Assembly (NCBI GenBank): GCA_946402275.1
Contig: CAMIVY010000021.1
Span: forward strand, 1 to 56,902
DNA length: 56,902 bases
Direction: 5' to 3'
Source: an uncultured Prevotella sp.
GTDB lineage: Bacteria > Bacteroidota > Bacteroidia > Bacteroidales > Bacteroidaceae
The translations under genes were made by a program, and so were the position numbers. This document shows positions 24,625 to 35,009 of this stretch, one piece after another; positions within the stretch are counted from its first letter, which is position 1, and each line of letters starts with the position of its first letter. Below the pieces are notes generated by a model. The model was not told the origin of the DNA and made no database searches. It saw nothing but the letters and a program-made list of their open reading frames with translations.

Positions 24625-26019
24625 ATGAATACGTTATTTGACAAAATCTGGGACAAGCACGTAGTGCAGGTCGTAGAAGACGGTCCCACTCAGCTATATA
24701 TTGACCGCCTCTACTGTCACGAGGTAACATCGCCTCAGGCTTTTGACGGCATGCGTGCCCGTGGACTGAAATGTTTCCGTCCCGACCATATCTATTGTAT
24801 GCCCGACCATAATACTCCGACGCACGATCAGGACAAACCCATTGAGGACCCTGTGTCAGCCAAGCAGGTTTCTACGTTGGCGCAGAATGCCAAGGAGTTC
24901 GGACTGACTCACTACGGTATGATGGACCCCTCGAACGGTATTATCCATGTGGTAGGTCCTGAGAAAGGACTGTCACTGCCTGGCATGACTATTGTCTGTG
25001 GCGACTCGCATACCTCTACCCATGGAGCTATGGGTGCTGTAGCCTTTGGTATCGGTACTTCCGAGGTCGAGATGGTGATGGCCTCGCAATGCATCCTGCA
25101 ACAGAAGCCGAAGTCGATGCGTATCAACATCAATGGAAAGTTGCAGAAGGGTGTCACCGCCAAGGATGTCGCCCTCTACCTGATGTCACAGCTGACCACC
25201 TCTGGTGCTACAGGATACTTCGTGGAATATTCAGGCGATGTGGTGAAGGACATGTCGATGGAAGGCCGCTTGACGCTCTGCAACCTCTCTATTGAAATGG
25301 GTGCACGCGGTGGTTTCGTGGCTCCCGACGAGGTGACCTTCGAATACCTGAAAGATAAGGAATACGCACCCAAGGGTGAGGCGTGGGACAAAGCTGTTGC
25401 CTATTGGAAGACGCTGAAGAGTGGTGACGATGCCGTGTTCGACAAGGAGCTGACCTTCGATGCCAAAGATATTGAGCCCCGTGTTACTTATGGTACCAAT
25501 CCGGGCATGGGCATAGGCATTACCGAGGCTATCCCGCAGACCGCCCAAGAAGCCAAGTCACCCGAACAGGGTTTCCAGAAAGCCTTAAATTACATGGGCT
25601 TCAAGGCTGGTGAGAAATTGCTGGGTAAGAAGATTGATTACGTATTCCTGGGTGCTTGCACCAACGGGCGCATCGAGGACTTCCGTGCCTTTGCCTCTAT
25701 CGTCAAGGATCGCAAGAAGGCTGACAACGTGGTGGCTTGGCTGGTGCCTGGCTCATGGGCTGTCGATCGTCAGATTCGTGAGGAGGGATTGGACAAGGTG
25801 CTCGAAGCTGCTGGCTTTGAAATCCGTCAGCCTGGTTGCTCGGCCTGTCTGGCTATGAACGACGACAAGGTGCCGGCCGGCAAGTATGCCGTATCCACTT
25901 CTAACCGTAACTTTGAAGGCCGTCAGGGACCTGGCTCGCGCACCATTCTCTGCTCGCCCTTGGTAGCTGCCGCAGCTGCTGTCACAGGAGTAATAACCGA
26001 CCCAAGAACATTATTATGA
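24625..26019 (+). CDS. leuC: 3-isopropylmalate dehydratase, large subunit
   Basis: 464 aa from the ATG at 24625 ([14 protein letters not shown], the family start). With LeuD it isomerises 2- to 3-isopropylmalate. Iron-sulfur ligands are visible: [14 protein letters not shown] and [10 protein letters not shown] supply the three cysteines of the 4Fe-4S cluster. [20 protein letters not shown] is the typical aconitase motif. It lies 10 bp behind leuA and overlaps leuD by the four bases ATGA, indicating translational coupling of the two subunits. Confidence 0.97.
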   Translation: MNTLFDKIWDKHVVQVVEDGPTQLYIDRLYCHEVTSPQAFDGMRARGLKCFRPDHIYCMPDHNTPTHDQDKPIEDPVSAKQVSTLAQNAKEFGLTHYGMMDPSNGIIHVVGPEKGLSLPGMTIVCGDSHTSTHGAMGAVAFGIGTSEVEMVMASQCILQQKPKSMRININGKLQKGVTAKDVALYLMSQLTTSGATGYFVEYSGDVVKDMSMEGRLTLCNLSIEMGARGGFVAPDEVTFEYLKDKEYAPKGEAWDKAVAYWKTLKSGDDAVFDKELTFDAKDIEPRVTYGTNPGMGIGITEAIPQTAQEAKSPEQGFQKALNYMGFKAGEKLLGKKIDYVFLGACTNGRIEDFRAFASIVKDRKKADNVVAWLVPGSWAVDRQIREEGLDKVLEAAGFEIRQPGCSACLAMNDDKVPAGKYAVSTSNRNFEGRQGPGSRTILCSPLVAAAAAVTGVITDPRTLL

Positions 26020-26612
26020 AACAGAAATTCAACGTTATAACATCTACTTGTGTACCCCTTCCCCTGGAGAATGTGGATACCGACCAGATTATCCCCGCCC
26101 GTTTCCTCAAGGCTACTACCCGTGAGGAGAGTTTCTTTGGCGACAACCTCTTCCGTGACTGGCGCTACAATGCTGACGGCACGGTCAACAAAGATTTTGT
26201 ACTGAATAATCCCACCTATGGAGGCTGCATCCTGGTGGCTGGCAAGAACTTTGGTTCCGGCTCCAGTCGTGAGCATGCTGCCTGGGCCATTGCCGGCTAT
26301 GGATTCCGTGTGGTCATCTCGTCGTTCTTCGCAGATATTCATAAGAACAACGAACTGAACAACTTTGTCCTGCCCGTAGTGGTTAGCGAGGCTTTCCTGG
26401 CTGAACTCTTCGAGAGCATCAAGCAGAATCCGAAGATGGAGGTCGAGGTTGATTTGCCTAACCAGACTGTCACCAATAAGGCTACGGGCAGACAGGAGAA
26501 ATTCGAGATTAACGGATACAAGAAACATTGTCTGATTAACGGACTCGACGATATTGACTTCCTGGTAGAGAACCAGCAGAAGACTGAAGCATGGGAACAG
26601 CGCAACAAGTAA
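26016..26612 (+). CDS. leuD: 3-isopropylmalate dehydratase, small subunit
   Basis: 198 aa, normal length for LeuD. It shows [24 protein letters not shown] and [18 protein letters not shown], the swivel-domain motifs that contact the substrate. It is coupled to leuC by an ATGA overlap, and its last 22 bases overlap the start of the next synthase gene. Confidence 0.96.
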   Translation: MKQKFNVITSTCVPLPLENVDTDQIIPARFLKATTREESFFGDNLFRDWRYNADGTVNKDFVLNNPTYGGCILVAGKNFGSGSSREHAAWAIAGYGFRVVISSFFADIHKNNELNNFVLPVVVSEAFLAELFESIKQNPKMEVEVDLPNQTVTNKATGRQEKFEINGYKKHCLINGLDDIDFLVENQQKTEAWEQRNK

Positions 26613-28243
26613 ATAACTATCAGCGCATACCTCCTTTCGTGGAGATTATGGACTCGACCTTGCGAGATGGAGAACAGACCAACGGGGTCAGCTTTCTGCC
26701 TCATGAGAAGTTGGTGATGGCTCGTAAGTTGTTGCAGAACCTGAATGTTGACCGTATAGAGGTGGCTTCTGCCCGTGTGTCGGAAGGCGAGAAGGAGGCC
26801 GTTTCCATGATATGCCGCTTTGCAGCGCAGATAGGCCGCTTGGATCGTGTCGAGGTGCTGGGCTTTGTGGATGGTGGAAAGTCTATCGATTGGATCAGCC
26901 AGTGTGGTGGCAAGGTCATCAACCTTCTGGCCAAGGGGTCTTTGAAGCATTGTACTCATCAGCTGCACAAGACCCCCGAGGAGCATATTGCCGACCTCAA
27001 GCAGGAGTTAGCCTATGCCAAGCAGAAAGGACTCTCGGTCAACCTCTATCTGGAGGACTGGTCGAATGGCATGAAAGATTCGCCCGACTATGTGTATCAG
27101 GTGATGGACGCATTGACCATTGACCAATCACCATTGACCATGGATAATTTTGCGCAAACACCGGCGGATGCAAATAATGGTCAATGTTCAATGTTCAATG
27201 GTCAATGTATCAAACGTTTCATGTTGCCCGACACGTTGGGTGTGATGAACCCCTTGCAAGTGATAGAGTATTTCCGTAAGATGATGAAGCGTTATCCCGA
27301 TGCTCATTTCGATTTCCATGCCCATAACGACTACGACTTGGCTGTTTCTAACTCGTTGGCTGCCGTGCTGAGCGGTGCCAAGGGACTGCACGTCACGGTC
27401 AATGGGCTGGGGGAGCGTTGTGGTAATGCCCCGTTGGCCAGTGTCCAGGCCATTTTGAAAGACCAGTTCCATGCTAAGACCAATATTGTGGAGAGCCAGT
27501 TGAATGACATCTCGCGCATGGTTGAGAGCTTCAGCGGTATTGCCGTGGCTCCCAATCAGCCTATTGTCGGTGAGAATGTGTTTACCCAGGTGGCTGGTGT
27601 TCATGCCGATGGCGATTCGAAGGACAAGCTCTACTACAACGAGCTGATGCCTGAGCGCTTTGGCCGTAAGCGTGAATATGCCCTGGGCAAGAATTCCGGT
27701 CGTGCCAATATTGCCAAGAACCTTGAGGAACTGGGGTTGGAACTGACTCCGGAACAGACACGAAGGGTGACCCAGCGCATCACGGAGTTGGGTGACAAAA
27801 AGGAGATAGTGACCCAGGAGGATTTGCCCTATATCGTCAGCGATGTCTTGAAGCATGACGGCTCGGAGGATAGGGTGAAACTGATCAGTTATGTGGTGAA
27901 TACTTCCTACGGCCTGAAGCCTGGTGCCAATATCCGAGTGGAGATTAACGGCAAACAGTATGAGGCTGGTTCCACGGGCGATGGTCAGTATGATGCTTTC
28001 GTGAAGGCCCTGCGCTATATCTATAAGAAGTACCTGAACCGCACCTTTCCCATTCTGGCCAACTATCAGGTCAGCATTCCGCCAGGAGGTCGTACCGATG
28101 CGTTGGTGCAGACCGTTATCACGTGGCATTACAAGGATAGTTTCCTGCGCACACGAGGCTTGGATGCCGACCAGACGGAAGCCGCCATCAAGGCTACTTT
28201 CAAGATGCTGAACATCGTAGAAAATGAATTGAACAACAAATAA
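26591..28243 (+). CDS. Citramalate/2-isopropylmalate synthase paralogue with an in-frame repeat insertion
   Basis: 550 aa. A second LeuA-type condensing enzyme: MDSTLRDGEQTNGVSF, DFHAHNDYDLAVSNSLAAV, VNGLGERCGNAPLAS, and a C-terminal LeuA_dimer-like domain (YVVNTSYGLKPGANIRVEING). With leuCDB beside it, a citramalate synthase would allow isoleucine to be made from pyruvate, but a second isopropylmalate synthase is equally possible. Residues about 174-206, between YQVMDAL and IKRFMLPDTLG, are extra: the DNA there (27111-27207) is a palindrome of 7-bp repeats inserted in frame. The insertion falls in a surface loop between barrel elements, so the enzyme is likely still active. The start overlaps leuD by 22 bp. 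Confidence 0.88.
   Translation: MGTAQQVNNYQRIPPFVEIMDSTLRDGEQTNGVSFLPHEKLVMARKLLQNLNVDRIEVASARVSEGEKEAVSMICRFAAQIGRLDRVEVLGFVDGGKSIDWISQCGGKVINLLAKGSLKHCTHQLHKTPEEHIADLKQELAYAKQKGLSVNLYLEDWSNGMKDSPDYVYQVMDALTIDQSPLTMDNFAQTPADANNGQCSMFNGQCIKRFMLPDTLGVMNPLQVIEYFRKMMKRYPDAHFDFHAHNDYDLAVSNSLAAVLSGAKGLHVTVNGLGERCGNAPLASVQAILKDQFHAKTNIVESQLNDISRMVESFSGIAVAPNQPIVGENVFTQVAGVHADGDSKDKLYYNELMPERFGRKREYALGKNSGRANIAKNLEELGLELTPEQTRRVTQRITELGDKKEIVTQEDLPYIVSDVLKHDGSEDRVKLISYVVNTSYGLKPGANIRVEINGKQYEAGSTGDGQYDAFVKALRYIYKKYLNRTFPILANYQVSIPPGGRTDALVQTVITWHYKDSFLRTRGLDADQTEAAIKATFKMLNIVENELNNK
27111..27207. repeat. Palindromic CATTGAC heptad element inside a coding sequence
   Basis: Left arm: four heptads CATTGAC, CATTGAC, CAATCAC, CATTGAC (27111-27138). 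Right arm: GTCAATG, TTCAATG, TTCAATG, GTCAATG (27180-27207). The arms pair over about 31 bases with three or four mismatches. The loop holds ATTTTGC...GCAAAT. Confidence 0.85.
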
Positions 28244-28257
28244 AAACAAAATAGAAT

Positions 28258-29319
28258 ATGAAACTGAAGATTGCCGTATTGCCGGGCGATGGAATCGGAC
28301 CGGAGATTATGAAACAGGGTGTTGCTGTGATGGACGCTATTGCCCAGAAGTTTGGACACGAATTTGACTACGAGGAGGCTTTGGTGGGCGCCACAGCTAT
28401 TGACGCGGTGGGAGACCCCTATCCTGAGGCAACTCACGACATCTGCATGAACGCCGATGCCGTGCTGTTCGCTGCTGTTGGCGACTTGAAGTATGACAAT
28501 AATCCTACTGCCAAGGTGCGCCCTGAGCAGGGCCTGCTGGCCATGCGCAAGAAGCTGGGCCTGTTTGCCAATGTTCGTCCTGTGGCCACTTTCGATTGCC
28601 TGTTGCACAAGTCGCCCCTGAAGGATGAGTTGCTGCGTGGTGCCGACTTCGTGGTGATTCGCGAGTTGACGGGTGGCATGTATTTTGGTGAGAAATACCA
28701 GGACAACGACAAGGCTTATGATACCGACATCTATACCCGTCCTGAGATTGAGCGCATCCTGAAGGTAGCCTTCGAGATGGCGATGACGCGTAAGAAGCAC
28801 CTGACTGTTGTCGATAAGGCTAACGTGTTGGCTTCCAGTCGTCTGTGGCGTCAGATTGCCAAGGAGATGGAGCCCCAGTATCCCGAGGTGACGACCGATT
28901 ATATGTTCATCGACAATGCCTCGATGCGCGTGCTCACGGAGCCTACCTTCTTCGATGTGGTGGTAACCGAGAATACCTTCGGCGACATCCTGACCGACGA
29001 GACCTCCTGCATCACGGGCTCTATGGGACTGCAGCCTTCTTCCAGCCTGGGTGAGCACACCCCGTTGTTCGAGCCTGTTCACGGTTCATGGCCTCAGGCA
29101 AAGGGGCAGAACCTAGCTAACCCGTTGGCACAGATTCTCTCTGCTGCCATGTTGCTGGAGCACTTCGGACTGAATGCTGAGGGTAAACTGATTCGTGAGG
29201 CTGTCAATGCTTCGCTCGATGCTAATGTTCGTACTCCTGAGATTCAGGTGGAAGGTGGTGCGAAATATGGTACCAAAGAGGTCGGTGCATGGATTGTAGA
29301 TTATATCGCAAAGGCATAG
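28258..29319 (+). CDS. leuB: 3-isopropylmalate dehydrogenase
   Basis: 353 aa, normal length. NAD-dependent oxidative decarboxylation giving 2-ketoisocaproate. Motifs: [10 protein letters not shown] at the start, [12 protein letters not shown], the catalytic lysine segment [15 protein letters not shown], and [20 protein letters not shown] with metal-binding aspartates. It also acts on methylmalate in the citramalate route. Last of the recognised biosynthetic genes; its TAG stop (29317-29319) is already inside the next repeat element. Confidence 0.97.
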   Translation: MKLKIAVLPGDGIGPEIMKQGVAVMDAIAQKFGHEFDYEEALVGATAIDAVGDPYPEATHDICMNADAVLFAAVGDLKYDNNPTAKVRPEQGLLAMRKKLGLFANVRPVATFDCLLHKSPLKDELLRGADFVVIRELTGGMYFGEKYQDNDKAYDTDIYTRPEIERILKVAFEMAMTRKKHLTVVDKANVLASSRLWRQIAKEMEPQYPEVTTDYMFIDNASMRVLTEPTFFDVVVTENTFGDILTDETSCITGSMGLQPSSSLGEHTPLFEPVHGSWPQAKGQNLANPLAQILSAAMLLEHFGLNAEGKLIREAVNASLDANVRTPEIQVEGGAKYGTKEVGAWIVDYIAKA

Positions 29320-30005
29320 CCTTATGGCTTTTGGTGTTTGGCTTTGGGCTCTTGGCCGCACAAAATGCTTACTGCCAACAGCCAAAGGCTAACAGTCAGA
29401 AATGGCGCGATTCGCTGACCGTGCTCAACCAGCAGATTGCCACGCAGCCTTGGTCCACAGACTTGCATCTGCGCAAGGCAGCAGCCAATCTGCAGTTGAA
29501 GCAATGGCAATATGCTATCGATGAATATGCGCAGATTCTGCAGAAAGATCCAGGCAATCCGGCAGCCTTGTTCTATCGTGCCTATGCCAATACGCATCTT
29601 CGCCGTTTCGAATTGGCTCGCAACGATTTGAACGATTTGCTCATCATTGCACCCAACCATTTCGAGGCTCGCCTCTCGCTGGCTGTCATCCTGCAACAGC
29701 TGGGGAAGAAACAGGAAGCTCTGGACCAGCTGAACCAGACCATTCAGCAGCATGCCGACTCGGCGGTGGCTTATGCGGCAAGGGCGAATATAGAGCGACA
29801 GTTAAAGCAGGACGATGCGGCACTATACGACTGGGAGAGGGCAGAGCAGTTGGCTCCCCGCGATCCGACCTATGTGGTGTCGCATGTCGATTTGCTATTG
29901 GTCTTGGAGCGCAGGACTGAAGCCCGCAAGGTCTTGGACGCAGCTGTAAAACGCGGCATTCCTCGTGGCATGTTGCTGGAGTGGTATGAAAAATGTAAAA
30001 GATGA
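29289..30005 (+). CDS. Secreted TPR protein whose signal peptide is encoded by a repeat
   Basis: 238 aa. It begins within leuB (31-bp overlap). The signal peptide core [15 protein letters not shown] is encoded by a TTTGGCT-type repeat, and the residues after it (QQPKANSQK) by the opposite arm. The mature protein is tetratricopeptide repeats (for example [23 protein letters not shown]), so it should mediate protein contacts in the periplasm. It overlaps the DUF5715 gene by ATGA and ends up in the leu operon without an evident link to leucine synthesis. The exact start is uncertain because the overlap region offers only one ATG. Confidence 0.8.
   Translation: MDCRLYRKGIALWLLVFGFGLLAAQNAYCQQPKANSQKWRDSLTVLNQQIATQPWSTDLHLRKAAANLQLKQWQYAIDEYAQILQKDPGNPAALFYRAYANTHLRRFELARNDLNDLLIIAPNHFEARLSLAVILQQLGKKQEALDQLNQTIQQHADSAVAYAARANIERQLKQDDAALYDWERAEQLAPRDPTYVVSHVDLLLVLERRTEARKVLDAAVKRGIPRGMLLEWYEKCKR
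29317..29391. repeat. Palindromic TTTGGCT heptad element
   Basis: TAGCCTTATGGCTTTTGG (29317-29334) pairs with CCAACAGCCAAAGGCTA (29375-29391), about 16 of 18 positions. TGGCTTT-like heptads continue to about 29355. Confidence 0.7.
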
Positions 30006-30736
30006 TGAAGAAATCAATTCCAGAAATATTTGGACAGTTACGGAAGATAAAGATACCCAATGAGCGCCAATATGTCGTAGGCTTCGCCGTCATCGTTGCC
30101 TTGCTGGCCTTGTGTCATTATCTGACTCAAGAAGAGGCTCCTGCAGAAGAGGCGCAGGATGACTTGGCATATCAACGGATAGCCAATCCCCATCGTATTT
30201 GGAGTGTTCCCAGCTATAAGGATGCGTTTCCTGATGGTCAGGACGTGCAGATTGTTGCAGCAGAAAAGTGGGGCGTTCGTCCGGTGAAGAATCGTGAGGA
30301 TGCTGAAAAGCGCAAGAAAGAATTGGTCTATGTGGCTGCTAGCCCGTATTTCCATGTTGACAAGCTGAAAAGCTCTATTCCGTATCTGGTGCCTCGTGCT
30401 GCCGTGTTGCTGCAAGACATTGGGCAGGCTTTTTACGATAGCCTGTATGTGAAGGGAGTCCCCTTGAACCAGTTGATAGTGACCAGCGTCATGCGCTCGA
30501 TGGACGACGTTGCCAAGTTGCAGCGCCATAACCAGAATGCCACGGAGCGTTCGTGCCACCTCTTCGGTACCACCTTCGATATCTGCTACAACCGCTATCA
30601 CCCCGTTGTCCAGCCTGTTCGCGACGATACGCTGAAATGGGTGCTCTCAGAGGTATTGCGTGATATGCGGAAACAAGAGCGTTGCTATGTGAAATACGAA
30701 GTGAAACAAGGCTGTTTCCATATCACGGTCAGGTAA
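30002..30736 (+). CDS. DUF5715 family protein
   Basis: 244 aa with one N-terminal membrane helix (VGFAVIVALLALCHYL), the rest periplasmic. The domain has the DUF5715 pattern: RAAVLLQDIGQAFYDSL, LIVTSVMRSMDDVAKLQRHNQNATERSCHLFGTTFDICYNRY. The His, Asp and Arg placement resembles peptidoglycan peptidases of the DD-carboxypeptidase-like type, so a wall role is possible but unproven. Last gene of the leu transcription unit, followed at once by a strong terminator. Confidence 0.8.
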   Translation: MMKKSIPEIFGQLRKIKIPNERQYVVGFAVIVALLALCHYLTQEEAPAEEAQDDLAYQRIANPHRIWSVPSYKDAFPDGQDVQIVAAEKWGVRPVKNREDAEKRKKELVYVAASPYFHVDKLKSSIPYLVPRAAVLLQDIGQAFYDSLYVKGVPLNQLIVTSVMRSMDDVAKLQRHNQNATERSCHLFGTTFDICYNRYHPVVQPVRDDTLKWVLSEVLRDMRKQERCYVKYEVKQGCFHITVR

Positions 30737-30777
30737 AAAAGAAATCTCCTACTTAATTCAGTAGGAGATTTTTTTTA
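30735..30777 (+). terminator. Terminator of the leu operon
   Basis: AAATCTCCTAC (30742-30752) pairs perfectly with GTAGGAGATTT (30761-30771) around an 8-base loop, flanked by A6 and T8. Confidence 0.92.
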
Positions 30778-30813
30778 TCGGAAAAATTTCTTTTTATTCA
30801 GGGAGTCTTTTTG

Positions 30814-31515
30814 TTATTCCGCTCCGAAATACTCTTGGAGTTCGGCCGTAGCAGATCCATCGGTGTTGGACAGGTCGCGGATAATCTGGCCGTGTTCCAG
30901 GAGGGCGATGCGGGTGGAGATGTCAACGGTGTGTTGCAGGTTATGGCTGGAGATGATAATCGTAGCATGAGTCTCACGAGCATAGTCGCTGATGAGGTGC
31001 TTCAGCACCAATTGGCTGGTGGGGTCGAGGAAGTTGAAGGGTTCGTCGAGAATGACGGTCTTGGGCTTGCGCAATAGGGCGGAAATGATGCCCACCTTCT
31101 GCTTGTTACCTGCCGAGAGGTTGCGGATGAGTTTCTTTTGTCCGAAAATCTCGCCACCGGCAAAGCGCTCGAACTCCTGCAGCCGGTTATCGACATCAGC
31201 CTGTGACATGCCTGATATCTTGCCCAGGAAGGAGAAATACTCCTCAGGGGTGAGGAAATCGATGAGGAAACCATCGTCGATGTAGGCACCGACGTCGTTC
31301 TTCCATGCCTCACTCTCTGCAGGGTTGATGTCGTCGATGGTCACATAGCCCTCGTCGGCTTTGAGCAGGTCGAGCAACAAACGGAAGAGGGTAGTCTTGC
31401 CCGCTCCGTTGTTACCTACCAGTCCGAGGATGTGGCCATTATTGATGGTAAACGATGGAATGTCACAGGCGCATGTGTCGCCAAACTGCTTCTTGAGATT
31501 CTCAATCTTAATCAT
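30814..31515 (-). CDS. ABC transporter ATP-binding protein (no permease nearby)
   Basis: 233 aa. Complete nucleotide-binding domain: Walker A GNNGAGKT near 35, Q-loop region, signature LSAGNKQKVG (a variant of LSGGQ), Walker B TVILDEPFNFLDP and switch histidine in IIISSHNLQ. It looks like the CcmA/export type that pairs with a separate membrane protein. No permease adjoins it here: the neighbours are the leu terminator and secA. It lies 33 bp downstream of secA, with the spacer built entirely from 7-bp repeats, and is probably cotranscribed with it. Confidence 0.9.
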   Translation of the reverse strand: MIKIENLKKQFGDTCACDIPSFTINNGHILGLVGNNGAGKTTLFRLLLDLLKADEGYVTIDDINPAESEAWKNDVGAYIDDGFLIDFLTPEEYFSFLGKISGMSQADVDNRLQEFERFAGGEIFGQKKLIRNLSAGNKQKVGIISALLRKPKTVILDEPFNFLDPTSQLVLKHLISDYARETHATIIISSHNLQHTVDISTRIALLEHGQIIRDLSNTDGSATAELQEYFGAE

Positions 31516-31551
31516 ATCTCTAAACTCTTAACTCTAACCTCTAAACTCTTA
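31516..31551. repeat. TTAGAGT heptad array forming the secA-ABC gene spacer
   Basis: Read on the minus strand: TAAGAGT, TTAGAGG, TTAGAGT, TAAGAGT, TTAGAGA, followed by TATG. The secA stop TAA is the first triplet of the array. No inverted partner was seen close by. Confidence 0.75.
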
Positions 31552-34500
31552 CACCAGCCCTCTTCCGTGACAATTCTTGAACTTTTTGCCCGAGCCGCAG
31601 GGACAAGGATCGTTGCGACCTGGCATCTTGTCCTTGATGATTGGGGTGCGAGGCTGCTGGGCACGAGTGTCTTGTGCGGCAGCTGCAGCCTGATTAGGAT
31701 CGGTCATCTGTTCCTGTGAGAGGTTCTGTTTTGACTCGGTATATTGCTGACGCTGGGTGTGCTCCTCGGGAGCGGCCTCCTGTACCTGTTGCATCTCAGG
31801 AATCTGGGCGCGCATCAGGATGCTGACGGAGCGGTTGTTCATGGTGTTCACCATGTTGTCGAACAGCTTGACCGACTCCAGCTTGAAGATGAGCAACGGG
31901 TCTTTCTGCTCATAGCTAGCATTCTGCACAGAGTGCTTCAGCTCGTCCAGTTCGCGCAGGTTCTCTTTCCATGCGTCGTCAATGATATGGAGCAGTATCT
32001 GCTTCTCAAATTCCTTCACCACCGACTTACATTCCGTATCGTAAGCCTCTTTCAGGTTACAAGGAATGTTATACATCTTGCGGCCATCGGTCAGGGGCAC
32101 CACGATGCGCTCGTACATGTGGCCCTGATTTTCATAGACTTGCTTGATAACGGGGATGGCTACTTCCTGTACATGCTCCATCTTGCGCTTGAAATTGCCC
32201 ATAGCTACCTGGAAGGTCTCCTCGCAGAGCTCCTCGTGGTTCTTGTTGATGAACTCGTCGCTGGAGAAGGGGCATTCCATTGCGAAGATCTTGATGAACT
32301 GCTCCTTGCAGCCCTCGTAGTCGTTCTGTTCGATGATGTTAACCACGCGGTCCCAGATGGTGTTAGAAATGTCCATGCCAATGCGCTCACCCATCAAGGC
32401 GTGACGGCGCTTGCTATACACCACGGTACGCTGTTTGTTCATGACATCATCGTATTCCAGCAGTCGTTTACGAATACCGAAGTTATTCTCCTCGACCTTC
32501 TTCTGAGCACGCTCTACCTGCTTGGTAATCATGGAGCTCTCAAGCACTTCACCTTCCTTGAAGCCCAGCTTGTCCATCACGGTGGCTATACGCTCAGAGC
32601 CGAACAGGCGCATCAGCTTGTCTTCCAATGAGATGAAGAACAGCGAAGAACCCGGGTCACCCTGACGACCGGCACGACCACGCAGCTGGCGGTCCACACG
32701 ACGTGACTCGTGGCGCTCGGTGCCGATGATGGCAAGACCACCGGCGGCCTTTACTTCTGGCGACAGCTTGATATCGGTACCACGACCAGCCATGTTGGTG
32801 GCAATGGTTACAGCACCCTTGCCGTTGGTCGATTGTCCAGCCAATGCCACGATGTCAGCCTCTTTCTGGTGTAGTTTGGCGTTCAGCACCTGATGGGGAA
32901 TGCCCTCGCGTTTGCCCGTCTCAGGATTCACATACATATCGAGCATACGGCTCAGCAACTCGGAGATTTCCACAGAGGTGGTACCAATCAGGGTGGGGCG
33001 GCCAGCGTTGCGCATCTTGACAATCTCCTCGATGACAGCATGATACTTCTCACGAGCCGTCTTATAGATACGGTCGTCCATATCGTTGCGGATAACGGGC
33101 TTGTTGGTAGGAATCTCCACAACATCCAGTTTGTAGATGTCCCAGAACTCACCAGCCTCGGTAGAAGCGGTACCCGTCATACCTGCGAGCTTATGGTACA
33201 TGCGGAAGTAGTTCTGCAGGGTGATGGTGGCAAAGGTCTGTGTGGCAGCTTCCACCTTTACGTGCTCCTTAGCCTCTACAGCCTGGTGCAGACCATCGCT
33301 CCAACGACGACCTTCCATGATACGGCCTGTCTGTTCATCGACAATCTTCACCTCACCGTCAATCACAACATATTCGTCGTCCTTGTTGAACATACAGTAA
33401 GCTTTAAGCAACTGCTGCAAGGTGTGAACACGCTCAGACTGAACGGCATAGTGCTGTAACAGCTCGTCCTTCTTGTTTACGCGCTCTTCGTCCGACAGGT
33501 TAGTCATTCCCTCCAAAGCGGACAACTGACCGGTAATATCGGGCAATACGAACAATTCGGCATCATTCACCTGATGAGCCAACCATGCTGTACCCTTGTC
33601 AGTCAGGTCGCATGAGTTCAGTTTCTCGTCAACCACGAAGTACAAAGGCTCTACCACTTCAGGCATGCGGCGGTTGTTGTTCTCCATATAGATGCCTTCC
33701 GTCTTGAGCATGCCACTCTTGATACCTTCCTCAGAGAGAAACTTGATGAGCGGCTTGTTCTTTGGCATTGACTTGTGTGAGCGGTAAAGTGCTAGGAATC
33801 CTTCGTCCAACAGCTTCTGGTCGTTCTTCTCACGGCCTTCGCTTATCTTCTGCTTGGCTTCAGCTAGATACTGGGTGGCCAGCTGTTTCTGCACACCCAC
33901 CAGTTTCTCTACTAGGGGCTGGTATTCCTCAAACATCTGGTCATCGCCCTTGGGCACGGGACCAGAGATAATCAATGGGGTACGGGCATCGTCAATCAAC
34001 ACCGAGTCAACCTCATCGACGATGGCATAGTTGTGGGCACGTTGTACGAGGTCGGCGGGCGAGATGGCCATGTTGTCGCGCAGATAGTCGAAACCGAACT
34101 CGTTGTTCGTACCGAATGTGATGTCGGCCTGATAGGCTTTACGACGAGCCTCTGAGTTAGGCTGGTGTTTGTCGATACAATCTACAGAGAGTCCATGGAA
34201 CATATAGAGTGGACCCATCCATTCGGAGTCACGCTTGGCCAGATAGTCGTTCACGGTTACCACATGAACTCCATTACCAGTCAGCGCATTCAGGAAGACG
34301 GGGAGAGTAGCCACCAGGGTTTTACCTTCACCCGTTGCCATCTCGGCAATCTTGCCTTGATGCAATACGACACCACCGAACAGCTGGACGTCGTAGTGTA
34401 CCATTTCCCACTTCAGGTCGTTGCCACCGGCAGTCCAGTGGTTATGATAGATGGCCTTGTCGCCATCAATGGTAATAAAGTCCTTCTTGGGGTCGGCAGC

Positions 34501-34914
34501 CAACTCACGGTCGAAATCCGTTGCGGTAACGATGGTCTCCTCGTTTTCGGCAAAGCGGCGGGCGGTCTCCTTGACAATAGAGAACACTTCGGGCATTACC
34601 TCGTCCAATGCCTTCTCGTATATGTCCAATACTTCTTTCTCCAGTTTGTCTATTTGGGCGAAGATGTCGGCACGTTCGTCAATAGGAGTCTCCTCGATGG
34701 TTGCTTTCAGCTTTTCAATCTCTTCTTTCTGTTTTAAAGCAGAGTCCTGCACTTGGCGTTGAATGTCCTTTGTGCGTTGGCGTAACTGGTCGTTGTTCAG
34801 CTTCTGTATTTCTGGGTATGCGGCTTTCACCTTTTCTACCAGCGGCTGAATCAATTTCATGTCGCGAGTGGATTTGTCGCCGAACAACGAGCGTAAAATC
34901 TTGTTGAAATTCAT
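31549..34914 (-). CDS. secA: Preprotein translocase ATPase SecA
   Basis: 1121 aa, longer than the 901 of E. coli but normal for Bacteroidetes. It drives Sec export. DEAD motor: [14 protein letters not shown] (Walker A), [20 protein letters not shown], then NMAGRGTDI and the [16 protein letters not shown] arginine finger of motor domain 2. The extra length lies in an inserted helical part of motor domain 1 (about 355-430) and a Gln/Ala-rich linker. It ends in the zinc-binding motif [16 protein letters not shown] that contacts SecB or the ribosome. Confidence 0.98.
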   Translation of the reverse strand: MNFNKILRSLFGDKSTRDMKLIQPLVEKVKAAYPEIQKLNNDQLRQRTKDIQRQVQDSALKQKEEIEKLKATIEETPIDERADIFAQIDKLEKEVLDIYEKALDEVMPEVFSIVKETARRFAENEETIVTATDFDRELAADPKKDFITIDGDKAIYHNHWTAGGNDLKWEMVHYDVQLFGGVVLHQGKIAEMATGEGKTLVATLPVFLNALTGNGVHVVTVNDYLAKRDSEWMGPLYMFHGLSVDCIDKHQPNSEARRKAYQADITFGTNNEFGFDYLRDNMAISPADLVQRAHNYAIVDEVDSVLIDDARTPLIISGPVPKGDDQMFEEYQPLVEKLVGVQKQLATQYLAEAKQKISEGREKNDQKLLDEGFLALYRSHKSMPKNKPLIKFLSEEGIKSGMLKTEGIYMENNNRRMPEVVEPLYFVVDEKLNSCDLTDKGTAWLAHQVNDAELFVLPDITGQLSALEGMTNLSDEERVNKKDELLQHYAVQSERVHTLQQLLKAYCMFNKDDEYVVIDGEVKIVDEQTGRIMEGRRWSDGLHQAVEAKEHVKVEAATQTFATITLQNYFRMYHKLAGMTGTASTEAGEFWDIYKLDVVEIPTNKPVIRNDMDDRIYKTAREKYHAVIEEIVKMRNAGRPTLIGTTSVEISELLSRMLDMYVNPETGKREGIPHQVLNAKLHQKEADIVALAGQSTNGKGAVTIATNMAGRGTDIKLSPEVKAAGGLAIIGTERHESRRVDRQLRGRAGRQGDPGSSLFFISLEDKLMRLFGSERIATVMDKLGFKEGEVLESSMITKQVERAQKKVEENNFGIRKRLLEYDDVMNKQRTVVYSKRRHALMGERIGMDISNTIWDRVVNIIEQNDYEGCKEQFIKIFAMECPFSSDEFINKNHEELCEETFQVAMGNFKRKMEHVQEVAIPVIKQVYENQGHMYERIVVPLTDGRKMYNIPCNLKEAYDTECKSVVKEFEKQILLHIIDDAWKENLRELDELKHSVQNASYEQKDPLLIFKLESVKLFDNMVNTMNNRSVSILMRAQIPEMQQVQEAAPEEHTQRQQYTESKQNLSQEQMTDPNQAAAAAQDTRAQQPRTPIIKDKMPGRNDPCPCGSGKKFKNCHGRGLV

Positions 34915-34957
34915 ATCTGTTTTTGTTATTTTATTCCTATTTATAATATTCGGGGTG

Positions 34958-34965
34958 CAAAATTA
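34958..34965 (-). promoter_or_regulatory. -7 box for secA
   Basis: Minus strand TAATTTTG, 44 bases ahead of the secA ATG; a TTTG at 34992-34989 is 23 bp upstream, slightly too far. Confidence 0.5.
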
Positions 34966-35009
34966 CTAAAAAAAATCGTAACTCCACACAAATTTCCTTA
35001 TCTTCTTAC

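Noticed and set aside
27188..29082. Long antisense frames opposite the leuA paralogue and leuB
   Set aside because: The plus-strand genes are clear and complete; the antisense frames have no recognisable domain and no promoter.
30814..31515. Orphan ABC ATPase considered as the missing BtuD
   Set aside because: It is 20 kb away, linked to secA, lacks the riboswitch, and its variant signature looks like the export type; I could not support the assignment.
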